Below, in pieces: positions 45,307-54,429 of a stretch of 64,000 bases of DNA. Numbering within the stretch: position 1 is the stretch's first letter; every line of letters begins with the position of its first letter. Made by a program: the position numbers and the translations under genes. The DNA comes from G020348185 sp964525045 (lineage in GTDB: Bacteria > Nitrospirota > Nitrospiria > Nitrospirales > UBA8639): positions 124,001 to 188,000 of the forward strand of contig CAZGFD010000003.1 of NCBI GenBank assembly GCA_964525045.1, in the 5' to 3' direction. The notes beneath the pieces were generated by a model. That model had not been told where the DNA came from. It ran no database searches and worked only from the letters and a program-made list of their open reading frames with translations.

Positions 45307-45377
45307 AACTACAATAGGAAAAGGCCGGTCGCCCGATCTTTCGTTAAAATAAAATTTTTTAGAGGATAACTTTAGGT

Positions 45378-46430
45378 ATGACGGACGAGGAACTCATAAG
45401 TTTTCTGGATGATCTTCCTCTTCGACGGCTTCATGTTTTAGCTCGGGGAAGAGTGCATCGACATTTCCGAATGGGTAAACAGCGGCTTATAGACGTATTC
45501 CTCAAACTTCCTCCCCAAATTCGTTTGGCCTTGGAAGAGGAATTGCGTTCTACCACCCTACCGATTAAGGCTTCTCCACCTGAAGCACTACAACCTCGGT
45601 CCAAGAAAAAATCCTCTCGGCAACTTCAAGCTCTCTCACGTCATCCTGGAACATCATCAGGGGAGCCATCGACCACGGTGGCTGACCTTTTAGATGGCCT
45701 TGGGGTTCCTCCTTCGACCACTTTTGTTCCGGATCCCTGGCAGGTAGAGGCGGTCTCCCAATTGGCGACGACCGATGTCATAGTCAGTGCCCCCACGGGA
45801 AGTGGAAAAACGTATGTCGCGGTACAAGCTATGAAACAAGCTATGGCCAGGGATTCGACCGTGATCTATACTTCTCCGCTCAAAGCGTTATCTAACACCA
45901 AATATATGGAATTTTCCCATTTATTCGGACAGGAACAAGTCGGGATTTTGACGGGCGATCGACGGGATAATGCCCAAGCCCCCCTACTCATTATGACCAC
46001 CGAAATTCTTCGAAACCTGCTCTATGATGCGGCAAGTGGTGAAATTGATTTGCGCCTTAATACCTTAGGCCTGGTTATTCTCGACGAATCGCAATTTCTG
46101 GCTGATCCCGAACGAGGGGTCGTCTGGGAAGAGACGATTATTTTCTGCCCAACCCAAGCCCGTCTGTTACTCCTTTCGGCCTCCATTGGAAATCCACAGG
46201 AGCTGGCCCACTGGTTAACCTCTATTCGCCCCGTACCCTGTCATCTTATCCATCACCGACGGCGCTCGGTCCCCCTTCGGGGAGCGTACTTACATCCCGC
46301 CGGAAAACTTTCCCCTTTATTTAAAGCCCGGGATATCACCCAAGGGGCCGGGTATGCTTTTCATCCGGAAACAAAACGGCTGTTCTCAAAGTATGAATCG
46401 GAAACCTTAGGTCCAAGAGGTAGGAAGTAA
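45378..46430 (+). CDS. Ski2-like DExH helicase, N-terminal half as a separate gene
   Basis: 350 residues. A 120-residue leader, then DPWQVEAV (Q-motif-like), Walker A SAPTGSGKT (137-145), motif Ia TSPLKALSN (165-173), Ib TTEILRN (207-213), motif II DESQ (236-239) and motif III SAS (267-269). It ends YESETLGPRGRK, precisely in the interdomain linker, after which a normal family member would continue with the sequence that starts the preceding gene. The Asp-Glu-Ser-Gln box replaces DExH. Alone it cannot be a helicase because motifs IV-VI are missing. The AGAGG 14 bases before the ATG is a weak ribosome binding site. Confidence 0.9.
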   Translation: MTDEELISFLDDLPLRRLHVLARGRVHRHFRMGKQRLIDVFLKLPPQIRLALEEELRSTTLPIKASPPEALQPRSKKKSSRQLQALSRHPGTSSGEPSTTVADLLDGLGVPPSTTFVPDPWQVEAVSQLATTDVIVSAPTGSGKTYVAVQAMKQAMARDSTVIYTSPLKALSNTKYMEFSHLFGQEQVGILTGDRRDNAQAPLLIMTTEILRNLLYDAASGEIDLRLNTLGLVILDESQFLADPERGVVWEETIIFCPTQARLLLLSASIGNPQELAHWLTSIRPVPCHLIHHRRRSVPLRGAYLHPAGKLSPLFKARDITQGAGYAFHPETKRLFSKYESETLGPRGRK

Positions 46431-46440
46431 CACCTCTCAA

Positions 46441-46465
46441 GAAGTTTCGGGTTTCAGGTTCCGCG
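46441..46465. repeat. GAAAC heptad repeat downstream of the helicase halves
   Basis: GAAGTTTCGGGTTTCAGGTT: the same family on the opposite strand (GTTTC units seven bases apart), 11 bases after the stop of the N-terminal half gene. Confidence 0.7.
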
Positions 46466-46562
46466 TGGAAAAGAAGAAGGGGGTGCAGCGGTAGAGATTC
46501 GCAGGGTCTAAAGGGTTTTGATGACCTGGCCTGTTCTGTCTTTCAGGAAGGTTGTAGTAAGT

Positions 46563-47774
46563 TTATTTCCTCTCCTTGGGAGCGGTAATCTCATCCTGTG
46601 CCACATGGCCTCTCATGGATTTGTCTGTGATGTTATGTTGAATTTCAAGGGCGATCACCCGTGCGAGTTGGTCTGTCGAGAGGGCACCCATCGGTAGTCC
46701 CTTGGTGAGTGAATAAAACGGATCGTCAGGTGCTGCGGTCCGATGAACATTCACTAATATTTTTGCGGGTTGAATAGACTGGTTATTTTTTCCAACGATC
46801 ACTGACTGATCTTTGGGGAGCACCCGGGTTCGCGTCGCCCAATCCCGGGCATCAATTTTCGCATAAGATACGTTCCATATTTTCCCATTTAATAGACTTC
46901 TTACCGCTTTGGGCGCCTGTGTGTGAAAGTAAGGATCTCGCACAATTAACTGTAGCGCTCTTCGGACTCGAATATCATAGAACTTGGTGGTGGAATCAGG
47001 TTGGGCAGGTGGGATAAGTTTGGAAGATCCAACTTCATAGGCCGGCTGACCCTTCAAGCTATGATAATCGTCAACGGTGGTGAGATAGGTTTGAAACAGT
47101 TCCTGTAGGGCCTGTTCACGTTCTGCGGGTGACATTTCTCGAATTTCTCTATTCGTTTTAATCGCGGCATTCTTAAGGTCACGCGGGACAGACACCAATT
47201 TACGTTTGGGGGTAGTATCTGATTTAATGACGACCCATTGGAACTCTCTTGCAAGAACGGGAATGAGTGATTCTGGTTGATTGACAAATCCCTTTTCTTC
47301 TAGTGCGGAAGCGCTGATGAGCAAGTTGACTTTACCTGCTTGTTTTGTTCGAGCCACTAGGAAAGAAAATTCTTTACCCTCACGATTAAATACACGTGAT
47401 TCTATGATCACTTTTTCAAGGGCATTTTTTGTTAGCGCCTCATCGAATCTCTGATATTGGGTCCGATGTCGGGTCATAGTACTTAGTGCCTTAACCACTG
47501 TTTGGATGGCAGCTTTGGCCTGCTCATTTGTAAGTTCATCCCCTCGAGGGGTTTCGTTTCCTTTGTGAAAAAAGACTTTAAATGGGGCTTCCGGAATTAA
47601 ATACCCGTGGTCCGATATTGAATGTTGTTCTTCAAGGGACGGGGTATCATGGTCCCCATGACCACCAAAGGCCATGGGGACTAGAAATGAAACCAACCAT
47701 ATCGTCAGACACGAAATCCACAAAGATCTGATGGAGACGTCAAAACCGAAAGACTTATGAAATGTATGAAGCAC
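46563..47774 (-). CDS. Exported protein of unknown function
   Basis: 403 residues. A long N-terminus with a hydrophobic stretch (SLWISCLTIWLVSFLVPMAF) ends in a likely signal-peptidase site before GGHGDHDTP. The mature part has no recognised domain: ELTNEQAKAAIQTVVKALST (helical), FSFLVARTKQAGKVNLLISA (strands), and a Tyr/Arg-rich middle. His-rich GGHGDHD at the mature N-terminus could bind metal, which is speculation. It converges with the helicase half. Confidence 0.8.
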   Translation of the reverse strand: MLHTFHKSFGFDVSIRSLWISCLTIWLVSFLVPMAFGGHGDHDTPSLEEQHSISDHGYLIPEAPFKVFFHKGNETPRGDELTNEQAKAAIQTVVKALSTMTRHRTQYQRFDEALTKNALEKVIIESRVFNREGKEFSFLVARTKQAGKVNLLISASALEEKGFVNQPESLIPVLAREFQWVVIKSDTTPKRKLVSVPRDLKNAAIKTNREIREMSPAEREQALQELFQTYLTTVDDYHSLKGQPAYEVGSSKLIPPAQPDSTTKFYDIRVRRALQLIVRDPYFHTQAPKAVRSLLNGKIWNVSYAKIDARDWATRTRVLPKDQSVIVGKNNQSIQPAKILVNVHRTAAPDDPFYSLTKGLPMGALSTDQLARVIALEIQHNITDKSMRGHVAQDEITAPKERK

Positions 47775-47956
47775 CGGAATTCTTACGTGATTTCTCTTCT
47801 TCCCTTGTGGGGCGAGAGCGGTTCAGAGAATTGTTCAGCAGAACTCATTGTCAACTTTAAAAAAAAAGGGTGCCGTGATTGTTTGAGGGCCTTTTCCGGG
47901 ATATAAGAGCCTTAGCACAGCATACATCAATGTCAGGGATAGGGGATGAATCGATA

Positions 47957-48024
47957 TGATGTATTATACAAATATTTATTTCATTTCGCTTTTTATTTTT
48001 TTTAAAGTTTAATGTAATACATCA
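47957..48024. repeat. AT-rich inverted repeat in a 388-bp gap
   Basis: TGATGTATTA (47957-47966) and TAATACATCA (48015-48024) are perfect ten-base inverted arms 48 bases apart; the spacer is very AT-rich. The whole gap 47775-48162 has no gene. It could be a protein-binding site, an element end or a structured RNA. Confidence 0.5.
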
Positions 48025-48162
48025 ACTTATATTAATTGGAATTTCATCGGCAGGTCACAGGGGTGTGGATTTATTCCCGACAGCCAGACTCGAAAGGAAG
48101 GTTCCAGGGACGAATAGATTGTTTACTGTCCTGAAATAGATATAAGGAGGATAAAGAAAAAA

Positions 48163-48519
48163 TCACAGTAGGACCTTTGATTTCTTGTCTTTTTCTTTAT
48201 TCGGTTGGCAAATGTCGCACTGGCACATTTTTCGAAGTGCCGTATAAGAATAAATGCCGGTGTCATGGCCATCACTCCATTTGAATCGTAAAGCGTAACG
48301 ACCGACCGGTTCAATATCTTTAAGCATGATAAGGAGAGGGATCGAATCCGGCTTAATTCGTAATTGCCCGGTCCATTCATCAGTACAAGCAGCACATGGG
48401 CAATGTTGCCGCAAATACCGAATGGGATAGATTCCGTGGTGACCGTCACTCCAGTCTATTCCCAGCACGCCTTTGTCAAGCCAATTCATGTCTCGAGGTT
48501 CAATGGAATTTGTCGTCAT
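48163..48519 (-). CDS. DUF971 (gamma-butyrobetaine hydroxylase-like N-terminal domain) protein
   Basis: 118 residues, just the DUF971 domain: LGIDWSDGHHGIYPIRYLRQ, CPCAAC and the second Cys pair CQCDIC, which together can bind zinc or an iron-sulfur cluster. Such stand-alone proteins occur near Fe-S (Mrp/ApbC) genes in other bacteria; none is adjacent here. A Lys-rich tail follows. 15 bp after recO on the same strand. Confidence 0.88.
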   Translation of the reverse strand: MTTNSIEPRDMNWLDKGVLGIDWSDGHHGIYPIRYLRQHCPCAACTDEWTGQLRIKPDSIPLLIMLKDIEPVGRYALRFKWSDGHDTGIYSYTALRKMCQCDICQPNKEKDKKSKVLL

Positions 48520-48534
48520 AGGTCATTCAGCTTT

Positions 48535-49311
48535 CTATGATGAAGGATACGCCGGTGGCGATGGTTCGGCAGCCCACCAGCTGATGGTTGGCAAAGGCTT
48601 TCCAAGGACGTATTGAACATACGAATCGATAATTTCTTCAACCTCACGTCGAATTTGTCCGGCAGCACGAAGACGGGTCACGGTTGGAAATGGAAGACGT
48701 CTTGCCTGCTGAATGAATGCCAGGCTTCCCGGTGACATGGGGAAACATCGATCGACAATCCTTTCCCGGCAGGAACGACACACCAGTCCTCCTGATTGAG
48801 GAGAAAACTGCGCTTTGGCCACGTCAATATCCCTGTCACATCCGGCACAGTGATCAGTTTGAGGCCGAAAACCTGTTTGCCCCAGAACCTGGACTTGAAA
48901 CAGCAAGCTGCACAACTCAGGGTCGCCTTCATCTTGGATGGCTTGCAGTCCTCCAATTAAGGTGTGAAAGATCGTGGAATGAGGATCCCGGTCAGGCGTA
49001 ATTGCCTTGATCATATTCACCATTCGAGCGGCGGCTGACATTGCAGTGAGGTCTTCTCGTAATTTTCCGAAAGTTTTGATGATATCAACTTGGTTAATGC
49101 GAACCAAGGTTTCTGGAGACTTTTCAAAAACGGTGAGATCAATGAATCCAAATGGTTCGAGTCCTCCCCCCAACCGGCTCTTCAAGCGTCTGGCGCCCTT
49201 CGCGATTCCTCGAATCTTCCCTAGTTTTTCGGTGTAAAACGTCACGATGCGGTCAGCTTCCCCATATCGCTGACTTTTGATCACCACCGCTCTGGTCTTC
49301 ACAAGTCCCAT
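48535..49311 (-). CDS. recO: DNA repair protein RecO
   Basis: Loads RecA with RecR in gap repair. 258 residues. N-terminal OB fold TRAVVIKSQRYGEADRIVTF, EKLGKIRGIAKGARRLKSRL; C-terminal zinc site CAGCDRDI and CRSCRE with four cysteines. It lies between era and the DUF971 gene, as recO often adjoins era. Confidence 0.95.
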   Translation of the reverse strand: MGLVKTRAVVIKSQRYGEADRIVTFYTEKLGKIRGIAKGARRLKSRLGGGLEPFGFIDLTVFEKSPETLVRINQVDIIKTFGKLREDLTAMSAAARMVNMIKAITPDRDPHSTIFHTLIGGLQAIQDEGDPELCSLLFQVQVLGQTGFRPQTDHCAGCDRDIDVAKAQFSPQSGGLVCRSCRERIVDRCFPMSPGSLAFIQQARRLPFPTVTRLRAAGQIRREVEEIIDSYVQYVLGKPLPTISWWAAEPSPPAYPSS

Positions 49312-49384
49312 ATAAGTCGGTCTCAGCCGAAATTTCCTATCTGGGGCACAAAGTATCGTGTTAGAAGGGGAAGAGTCTCCCCTC

Positions 49385-49408
49385 CCGAAACTCGAAACGC
49401 GAAACCCG
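49385..49408. repeat. GAAAC heptad repeat upstream of recO
   Basis: CCGAAACTCGAAACGCGAAA then CCC: three clean GAAAC units seven bases apart in the era-recO gap. Confidence 0.75.
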
Positions 49409-49504
49409 GATCTTGGATCGTTTCACTATGTGGCAGAAAAAACCCTCAAAAGTTTCTAGCTCGCTCCACACGAACAAAATCAACATTTCCTATAACTATG
49501 ACCT

Positions 49505-50398
49505 TTAATGATAACCCAATTCCATCAAAAGTCGATCATTATCTCTCCAGCCTTCCTGCACTTTGACCCATAATTCCAGGAAAACTTTCATGTTAAAAAC
49601 GTATTCCATTTCTATTCGTGCTTGGGTCCCTATAGATTTTAACCGTTGGCCGCCCTTACCGATAACAATGGCTTTCTGACTCCCCTTATCAACCATTATC
49701 GTGGCAGCGATGTAAGTGCGGGAAGACTCCTCCTTGAATTCATCAATGAGTACGGCCACGGCATAGGGCAATTCCGCCCGGGTATGATCTAAAACTTTTT
49801 CCCGAATAATTTCCCCAGCCATGTGTCTCATAGATTGATCAGTCAGAAAATCTTCATCATAATGGATCTGCTCTTCCTCGGGAAGACAATCTTGAGTGAG
49901 CGCAATCAACCGATCCAAGTTTGCGCCGGTCTTGGCTGATATCGGAACAATGGCGTTCCAGTCTTTCAGTTGGCGATAGGAGTCGATCAACGGCAAAATT
50001 TTTGATTTCCTAACCTGATCGACTTTGTTCAGCAAAAGAAACACTCCCCGATAGGGTGAAGATCGTGGAACCGTGTCAAGTTGATCAATGGCGAATCGAT
50101 CTCCGGTCCCGGGAGCTTTGCCTGCGTCAACCAGGAGATAGACTACATCGGCTTCCTGAAGGGCTCCTAACGCGGTTTGAACCATGCGGGTGTTGAGGCG
50201 ATGTTTTGGTTTGTGAAGCCCTGGAGTATCAATCAAGGCGAGCTGAACATTGGGGTAGTGCCCCACCCCCAACACTCGGGTCCGTGTGGTTTGTGGTTTA
50301 TCAGAAACAATCGCGACCTTCTGCTTGACAAGGGCATTCAAGAGTGTGGACTTTCCAACATTGGGTCTCCCCACTATGGCCAGGGTTCCGAATTTCAT
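49505..50398 (-). CDS. era: GTPase Era
   Basis: Binds 16S rRNA and assists 30S maturation. About 297 residues from the ATG at 50398; the frame extends to a TTG at 50446, which is less likely. G1 GRPNVGKS, G3 DTPG (IDTPGLHKPKH), G4 NKVD, and the KH domain with VIGKGGQRLKSIGTQARIEM at the C-terminus. Next in transcription after the FtsB-like gene. Confidence 0.95.
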   Translation of the reverse strand: MKFGTLAIVGRPNVGKSTLLNALVKQKVAIVSDKPQTTRTRVLGVGHYPNVQLALIDTPGLHKPKHRLNTRMVQTALGALQEADVVYLLVDAGKAPGTGDRFAIDQLDTVPRSSPYRGVFLLLNKVDQVRKSKILPLIDSYRQLKDWNAIVPISAKTGANLDRLIALTQDCLPEEEQIHYDEDFLTDQSMRHMAGEIIREKVLDHTRAELPYAVAVLIDEFKEESSRTYIAATIMVDKGSQKAIVIGKGGQRLKSIGTQARIEMEYVFNMKVFLELWVKVQEGWRDNDRLLMELGYH

Positions 50399-50499
50399 GG
50401 CGTCGTCAGTCGCGGGTGCCGCAAGGGGCAGATGCGAGAAGGCCAAAGGCAGGTGGTACAGGGAAAAAGAATCGGGCTCATGCCCTGCAAGAATGAGAA

Positions 50500-50844
50500 C
50501 TATGGTGAATGCTCTGATTTGGGTTCGACAAATTGATAGACAACTTCCCCTTCCCGGACCATGCCTAACTGGTCCCGGGCTAATTGTTCAAGATTTGATG
50601 GGTCGTGTTGTATGCGGTGGATGGATTCGCCTAAAGAATGATTTGACGACTCAAGTTGTTGGGTTTGTCTTTTCAATTCATCTTCTTTTTCCAGCATTTG
50701 AAGGTACAGAGGCAGCCCATTTTCATTGGTGAGCACATATACCAGACAAAGAATGCTAAGAATGACTCCCGCGACAAGGGGAAAATGTTGGAATGTCTTA
50801 GCCCAAAATCCTCGAGGTTTTTTTTGTTTTTGATTGGCGCGCAT
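50500..50844 (-). CDS. ftsB: FtsB/DivIC-like septum formation initiator
   Basis: 114 residues. Basic cytoplasmic tail, one membrane span (about 23-39: LVAGVILSILCLVYVLT), then a periplasmic coiled coil with leucine heptads (YLQMLEKEDELKRQTQQLES) and the end QLARDQLGMVREGEVVYQF typical of DivIC/FtsB. Links the early and late divisome with FtsL and FtsQ. It follows eno by five bases, the arrangement seen in many proteobacteria. Confidence 0.9.
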   Translation of the reverse strand: MRANQKQKKPRGFWAKTFQHFPLVAGVILSILCLVYVLTNENGLPLYLQMLEKEDELKRQTQQLESSNHSLGESIHRIQHDPSNLEQLARDQLGMVREGEVVYQFVEPKSEHSP

Positions 50845-50849
50845 CCCGT

Positions 50850-52139
50850 TTAGCGGCGTGAAGTCCTTAGAGCATGTTTCCCTCGGTAAACGGCCGCGGG
50901 TCCTAATTCTTCTTCAATTCGTAACAATTGGTTGTATTTGGCCAGCCGATCGGTTCGAGACAACGACCCGGTCTTGATCTGACCGGCATTCACCGCGACG
51001 GCGAGATCGGCAATGGTGGCATCTTCTGTTTCGCCTGAACGATGGGACACAATCACTCCAAAGCCGGCGCGTTTCGCCAAACTCACGGTTTCCATGGTTT
51101 CGGTCAGAGTTCCGATTTGATTCAGTTTTATAAGGATGGCGTTTCCAATATTCTCCCGAACCCCACGAGACAAGAACTCCACATTGGTGACAAATAAATC
51201 GTCCCCCACAAGTTGAACGCGTTTCCCGAGTTGGGCAGTAAGTTCCTTCCACCCCTTCCAATCGTCCTCACTGAGGCCATCTTCGATGGAGACCACAGGG
51301 AAGCGGTCGGCTAGCATCGAGTAATACTTTACTAAATCGGCTGACGATAACGAAGCGGGTCCTTTGGCTCGGAGCAGATACCCCTGTTTGTCACGAAACT
51401 CACTCGCTGCCGCATCGAGCGCCAACACGATATCCCTCCCCGGTTGATACCCTGCCTTCTTGATAGCCTGGACAATGAGGTCCAGAGCTTCTTCATTCGA
51501 TTGAAGCGCGGGGGCAAATCCACCTTCGTCTCCGACGGCCGTGCTGAGGTTTTTTGATTTCAGGAGGGCCTTTAGATGATGAAACACTTCGGTCCCCATG
51601 CGTAGCGCTTCGCAAAACCGGTTGGCTCCGACCGGCATAATCATAAATTCTTGAATGTCCAGCCCATTGTCAGCATGCGCGCCGCCATTAATAATATTCA
51701 TCATCGGAACAGGCAGTTCCCTGGCATTGATCCCGCCTAGATATCGAAACAGGGATTGTTGCATCTCTGCGGCCGCGGCCTGGGCTACCGCCAATGAAAC
51801 TCCCAGGATGGCATTAGCCCCAAGCCGGGACTTGTCCTTTGTCCCATCCAAGGCGATCATGGTGGTATCGATCTCAGTCTGCTCCAAGGCTTCCATTCCC
51901 TTAAGTTTCGGGGCAATGGTTTTGGAAATACCCTTCAGGGCTTTAGATACCCCTTTTCCCATCCATTGCTTGCTATTGCCATCTCGTAGCTCTAAGGCCT
52001 CCCTGGTTCCGGTTGAGGCACCGGAAGGAACAGCCGCACGCCCTCGAGCACCACTTGCCAACAGCACATCAACCTCTATGGTCGGTGTTCCTCGCGAGTC
52101 TAATATCATGCGAGGAATGATAGTATGAATGGCACTCAT
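50850..52139 (-). CDS. eno: Enolase (phosphopyruvate hydratase)
   Basis: Interconverts 2-phosphoglycerate and phosphoenolpyruvate. 429 residues. ARMILDSRGTPTIEVDV-like start, PSGASTGTREALELRDG, the Mg site in MNIINGGAHADN, SIEDGLSEDDW, GDDLFVTN, and the catalytic lysine region ILIKLNQIGTLTET, then VSHRSGETED. PEP from here also feeds KdsA. Confidence 0.98.
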   Translation of the reverse strand: MSAIHTIIPRMILDSRGTPTIEVDVLLASGARGRAAVPSGASTGTREALELRDGNSKQWMGKGVSKALKGISKTIAPKLKGMEALEQTEIDTTMIALDGTKDKSRLGANAILGVSLAVAQAAAAEMQQSLFRYLGGINARELPVPMMNIINGGAHADNGLDIQEFMIMPVGANRFCEALRMGTEVFHHLKALLKSKNLSTAVGDEGGFAPALQSNEEALDLIVQAIKKAGYQPGRDIVLALDAAASEFRDKQGYLLRAKGPASLSSADLVKYYSMLADRFPVVSIEDGLSEDDWKGWKELTAQLGKRVQLVGDDLFVTNVEFLSRGVRENIGNAILIKLNQIGTLTETMETVSLAKRAGFGVIVSHRSGETEDATIADLAVAVNAGQIKTGSLSRTDRLAKYNQLLRIEEELGPAAVYRGKHALRTSRR

Positions 52140-52198
52140 GATTTCAAATCTTAAAGCTAAACTTTAATAAATGAGTTTTTCAAAGTCAGGCTATATCT

Positions 52199-53629
52199 CT
52201 ACCCCGCCAATTCCTTTTTTAGCATTTCATTGACCTTGGCCGGATTAGCTTTCCCTTTGGAGGCTTTCATGACCTGACCAACAAAAAATCCCAACACCGT
52301 TTCCTTTCCTCCCCGATACTGAGCTACCTGGTTGGGATTCTGAGCTATCACCTCTTGAATCATGGTCATCAGTGCCCCATCGTCTGAAATCTGGGTTAAT
52401 CCCTTTTCCTGAATAAGCTGCTCCGGGTCTTTTCCACTGGCATACAGTTCCGGAAAGATCTCGCGGGCTACCTTCAGACTAATGGTTTCTTTTTCTACAA
52501 GTTGAAGGAGGTTCACGAGGCGTTCAGGACTGACGGGAGACACCTCTGCAGATGTTTCAGTTGTGTTCAATTCCCGGAGTAATTCTCCCATCACCCAATT
52601 ACTGACAATTTTGGGGTGAGGAAATAGGCCTACGCAAGTTTCAAAATAATCCGCGAGAGGTCGTACGGAGGTGAGAACCCCTGCATCATATTCGGGGAGT
52701 TGATATTCGGAGATAAAACGTTGCTGACGAACACGGGGTAACTCCGGAAGCGTGTTCTGTAAGTCCTCAATCCATTCTTGTTCAAGATTCATGGGGAGGA
52801 GATCCGGATCAGGGAAATATCGGTAATCGTGGGCCTCTTCTTTACTGCGCATCACCATGGTTTGTTCTTTGTCCACATCCCACAAACGGGTTTCCTGGTG
52901 CACCACGCCGCCCTCCTCCAAAACAGTGGTTTGGCGGGCGATTTCAAATTTTAGGGCATCGTGAACAAACCGGAAAGAATTGATATTTTTTAATTCGACT
53001 TTTGTCCCCAGGACGGTCTGCCCCGAAGGGCGTAGGGAAATATTCGGCTCACACCGTAAGCTCCCCTGTTCCATATTCCCGTCGCACACCTCCAAATACA
53101 TCAGCACATCACGAAGTCCTTTTAAATAGGCGTCGACTTCTTCCGGTGTCTGCATGTCAGGTTCAGTGACAATTTCCAATAATGGTGTCCCGGCACGGTT
53201 GAGATCGACACGGCTGTCCGATCCGCCTCCCTCATGTACATTTTTTCCGGCATCCTCTTCCAGATGAGCCCGACGAATACGAACCCGTTTGGTTGAGCCA
53301 TTGGGTTGAATGTCCATCCAGCCGTTTTCACAGATCGGCGCTTCATATTGGGAAATCTGATAGCCTTTGGGTAGGTCGGGATAGAAATAATTTTTTCGAG
53401 CAAATTGATTATCATTCCGAATGTTGCAGTGAAGGGCAAGCCCCGTCCGAATAGCCATTTCGACGGCTAGACGGTTAATGACCGGCAGACTTCCCGGCAG
53501 CCCGAGACACACAGGACACGTTTGCGTATTGGGAGGAAGGCCAAATTCCGTCCCGCACCGACAAAACAACTTTGTTCTGGTTTGGAGTTGGGCATGGACT
53601 TCCAACCCAATCACCACTTCATAGGACAT
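52199..53629 (-). CDS. gatB: Asp/Glu-tRNA amidotransferase subunit B
   Basis: Phosphorylates misacylated Glu- or Asp-tRNA and transfers ammonia to make Gln- or Asn-tRNA. 476 residues. GLEVHAQLQTRTKLFC, CPVCLGLPGSLPV, PDLPKGYQISQY, and the GatB/YqeY tail domain. The C-rich motif near the start is the zinc site. It belongs with gatC and gatA upstream, with two membrane-associated genes in between. Confidence 0.97.
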   Translation of the reverse strand: MSYEVVIGLEVHAQLQTRTKLFCRCGTEFGLPPNTQTCPVCLGLPGSLPVINRLAVEMAIRTGLALHCNIRNDNQFARKNYFYPDLPKGYQISQYEAPICENGWMDIQPNGSTKRVRIRRAHLEEDAGKNVHEGGGSDSRVDLNRAGTPLLEIVTEPDMQTPEEVDAYLKGLRDVLMYLEVCDGNMEQGSLRCEPNISLRPSGQTVLGTKVELKNINSFRFVHDALKFEIARQTTVLEEGGVVHQETRLWDVDKEQTMVMRSKEEAHDYRYFPDPDLLPMNLEQEWIEDLQNTLPELPRVRQQRFISEYQLPEYDAGVLTSVRPLADYFETCVGLFPHPKIVSNWVMGELLRELNTTETSAEVSPVSPERLVNLLQLVEKETISLKVAREIFPELYASGKDPEQLIQEKGLTQISDDGALMTMIQEVIAQNPNQVAQYRGGKETVLGFFVGQVMKASKGKANPAKVNEMLKKELAG

Positions 53630-53696
53630 GGACTAGGAACCCTTTTCGCCGGTGAAGTACGGAGATCTAGTGATAACGGCGTATCAATGAAAGGCG

Positions 53697-54020
53697 TTAA
53701 GGAGTATAATCCTGCGTACTCTGTTCACGCTCCCGACGCATTGCATCCCGACCGGCGTCAAGGGCTTCTTTCACAGCCGAAGAGGCCTCGTCAATAAACT
53801 CCCGGCCTTTCAAGGATACCTCTTCCCAGGCATCGGTGGCTTTGTCACGCATTTCCCGCAAATCCTCTCCCGTTCGCCGTGCGTAGCCCAGCAAGCGCTC
53901 CCGGGACTCTCGGCCCGGTTGAGGGGCTAATAAGAAGGCCGTTACAGCTCCGAGCAGTGCTCCGCTGAGAAAGGCTAAGGCGACGGATCCCGCAGAGGCG
54001 CCGGATTGGTTATTTCCCAT
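53697..54020 (-). CDS. YtxH-domain protein
   Basis: About 107 residues from the ATG at 54020, with GGAGGAAACACTC upstream. N-terminal Gly/Ala-rich membrane segment (SVALAFLSGALLGAVTAFLL), then APQPGRESRERL, the YtxH signature, and a long charged amphipathic helix. YtxH proteins are linked to envelope stress; the role is not known. The start overlaps the preceding DUF948 gene by 11 bases. Confidence 0.85.
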   Translation of the reverse strand: MGNNQSGASAGSVALAFLSGALLGAVTAFLLAPQPGRESRERLLGYARRTGEDLREMRDKATDAWEEVSLKGREFIDEASSAVKEALDAGRDAMRREREQSTQDYTP

Positions 54021-54411
54021 GAGTGTTTCCTCCTTCTCGATGTACATGTTGTTTAAACGAATTCGAAGCGGCTTTAATGCCAGCTAACAAACTTGTAACG
54101 CCGATCAAAATTGACCCACTTCTTCCCCGTACCATGCTATGTACGTGTTGGACCGTTTGTCCGACCTCCCCAACCGCATTAAGGAGAATTGCGGCGCGAT
54201 CGACCCCAACCCGGGCCTGGTCGGTTATGTTTCGAACATTCTCCCCTGTCCCTTTGATATCATTGAGCATCATAGGGAGCTCCTCATTTAATTGAGCCAG
54301 TAGGCGCTCCGATTGGCCAATGGTGCGTTTGACCTGCAAAATGGTTGGGATGAGATAGCCAACCAACACGACAAATGCGACAGCGACAATGATTGCGGCG
54401 AATTCCACCAT
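54010..54411 (-). CDS. DUF948-like membrane protein
   Basis: About 133 residues. AAAGGA abuts the first ATG (54420) but is nine bases before the second (54411), so the second is preferred. N-terminal helix FAAIIVAVAFVVLVGYLIPT, then a heptad-rich region (IGQSERLLAQLNEELPMMLN) predicted as coiled coil, as in DUF948 proteins. Pairs with YtxH in many genomes; function unknown. Confidence 0.82.
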   Translation of the reverse strand: MVEFAAIIVAVAFVVLVGYLIPTILQVKRTIGQSERLLAQLNEELPMMLNDIKGTGENVRNITDQARVGVDRAAILLNAVGEVGQTVQHVHSMVRGRSGSILIGVTSLLAGIKAASNSFKQHVHREGGNTHGK

Positions 54412-54429
54412 AGGATCCATTCCTTTCGA

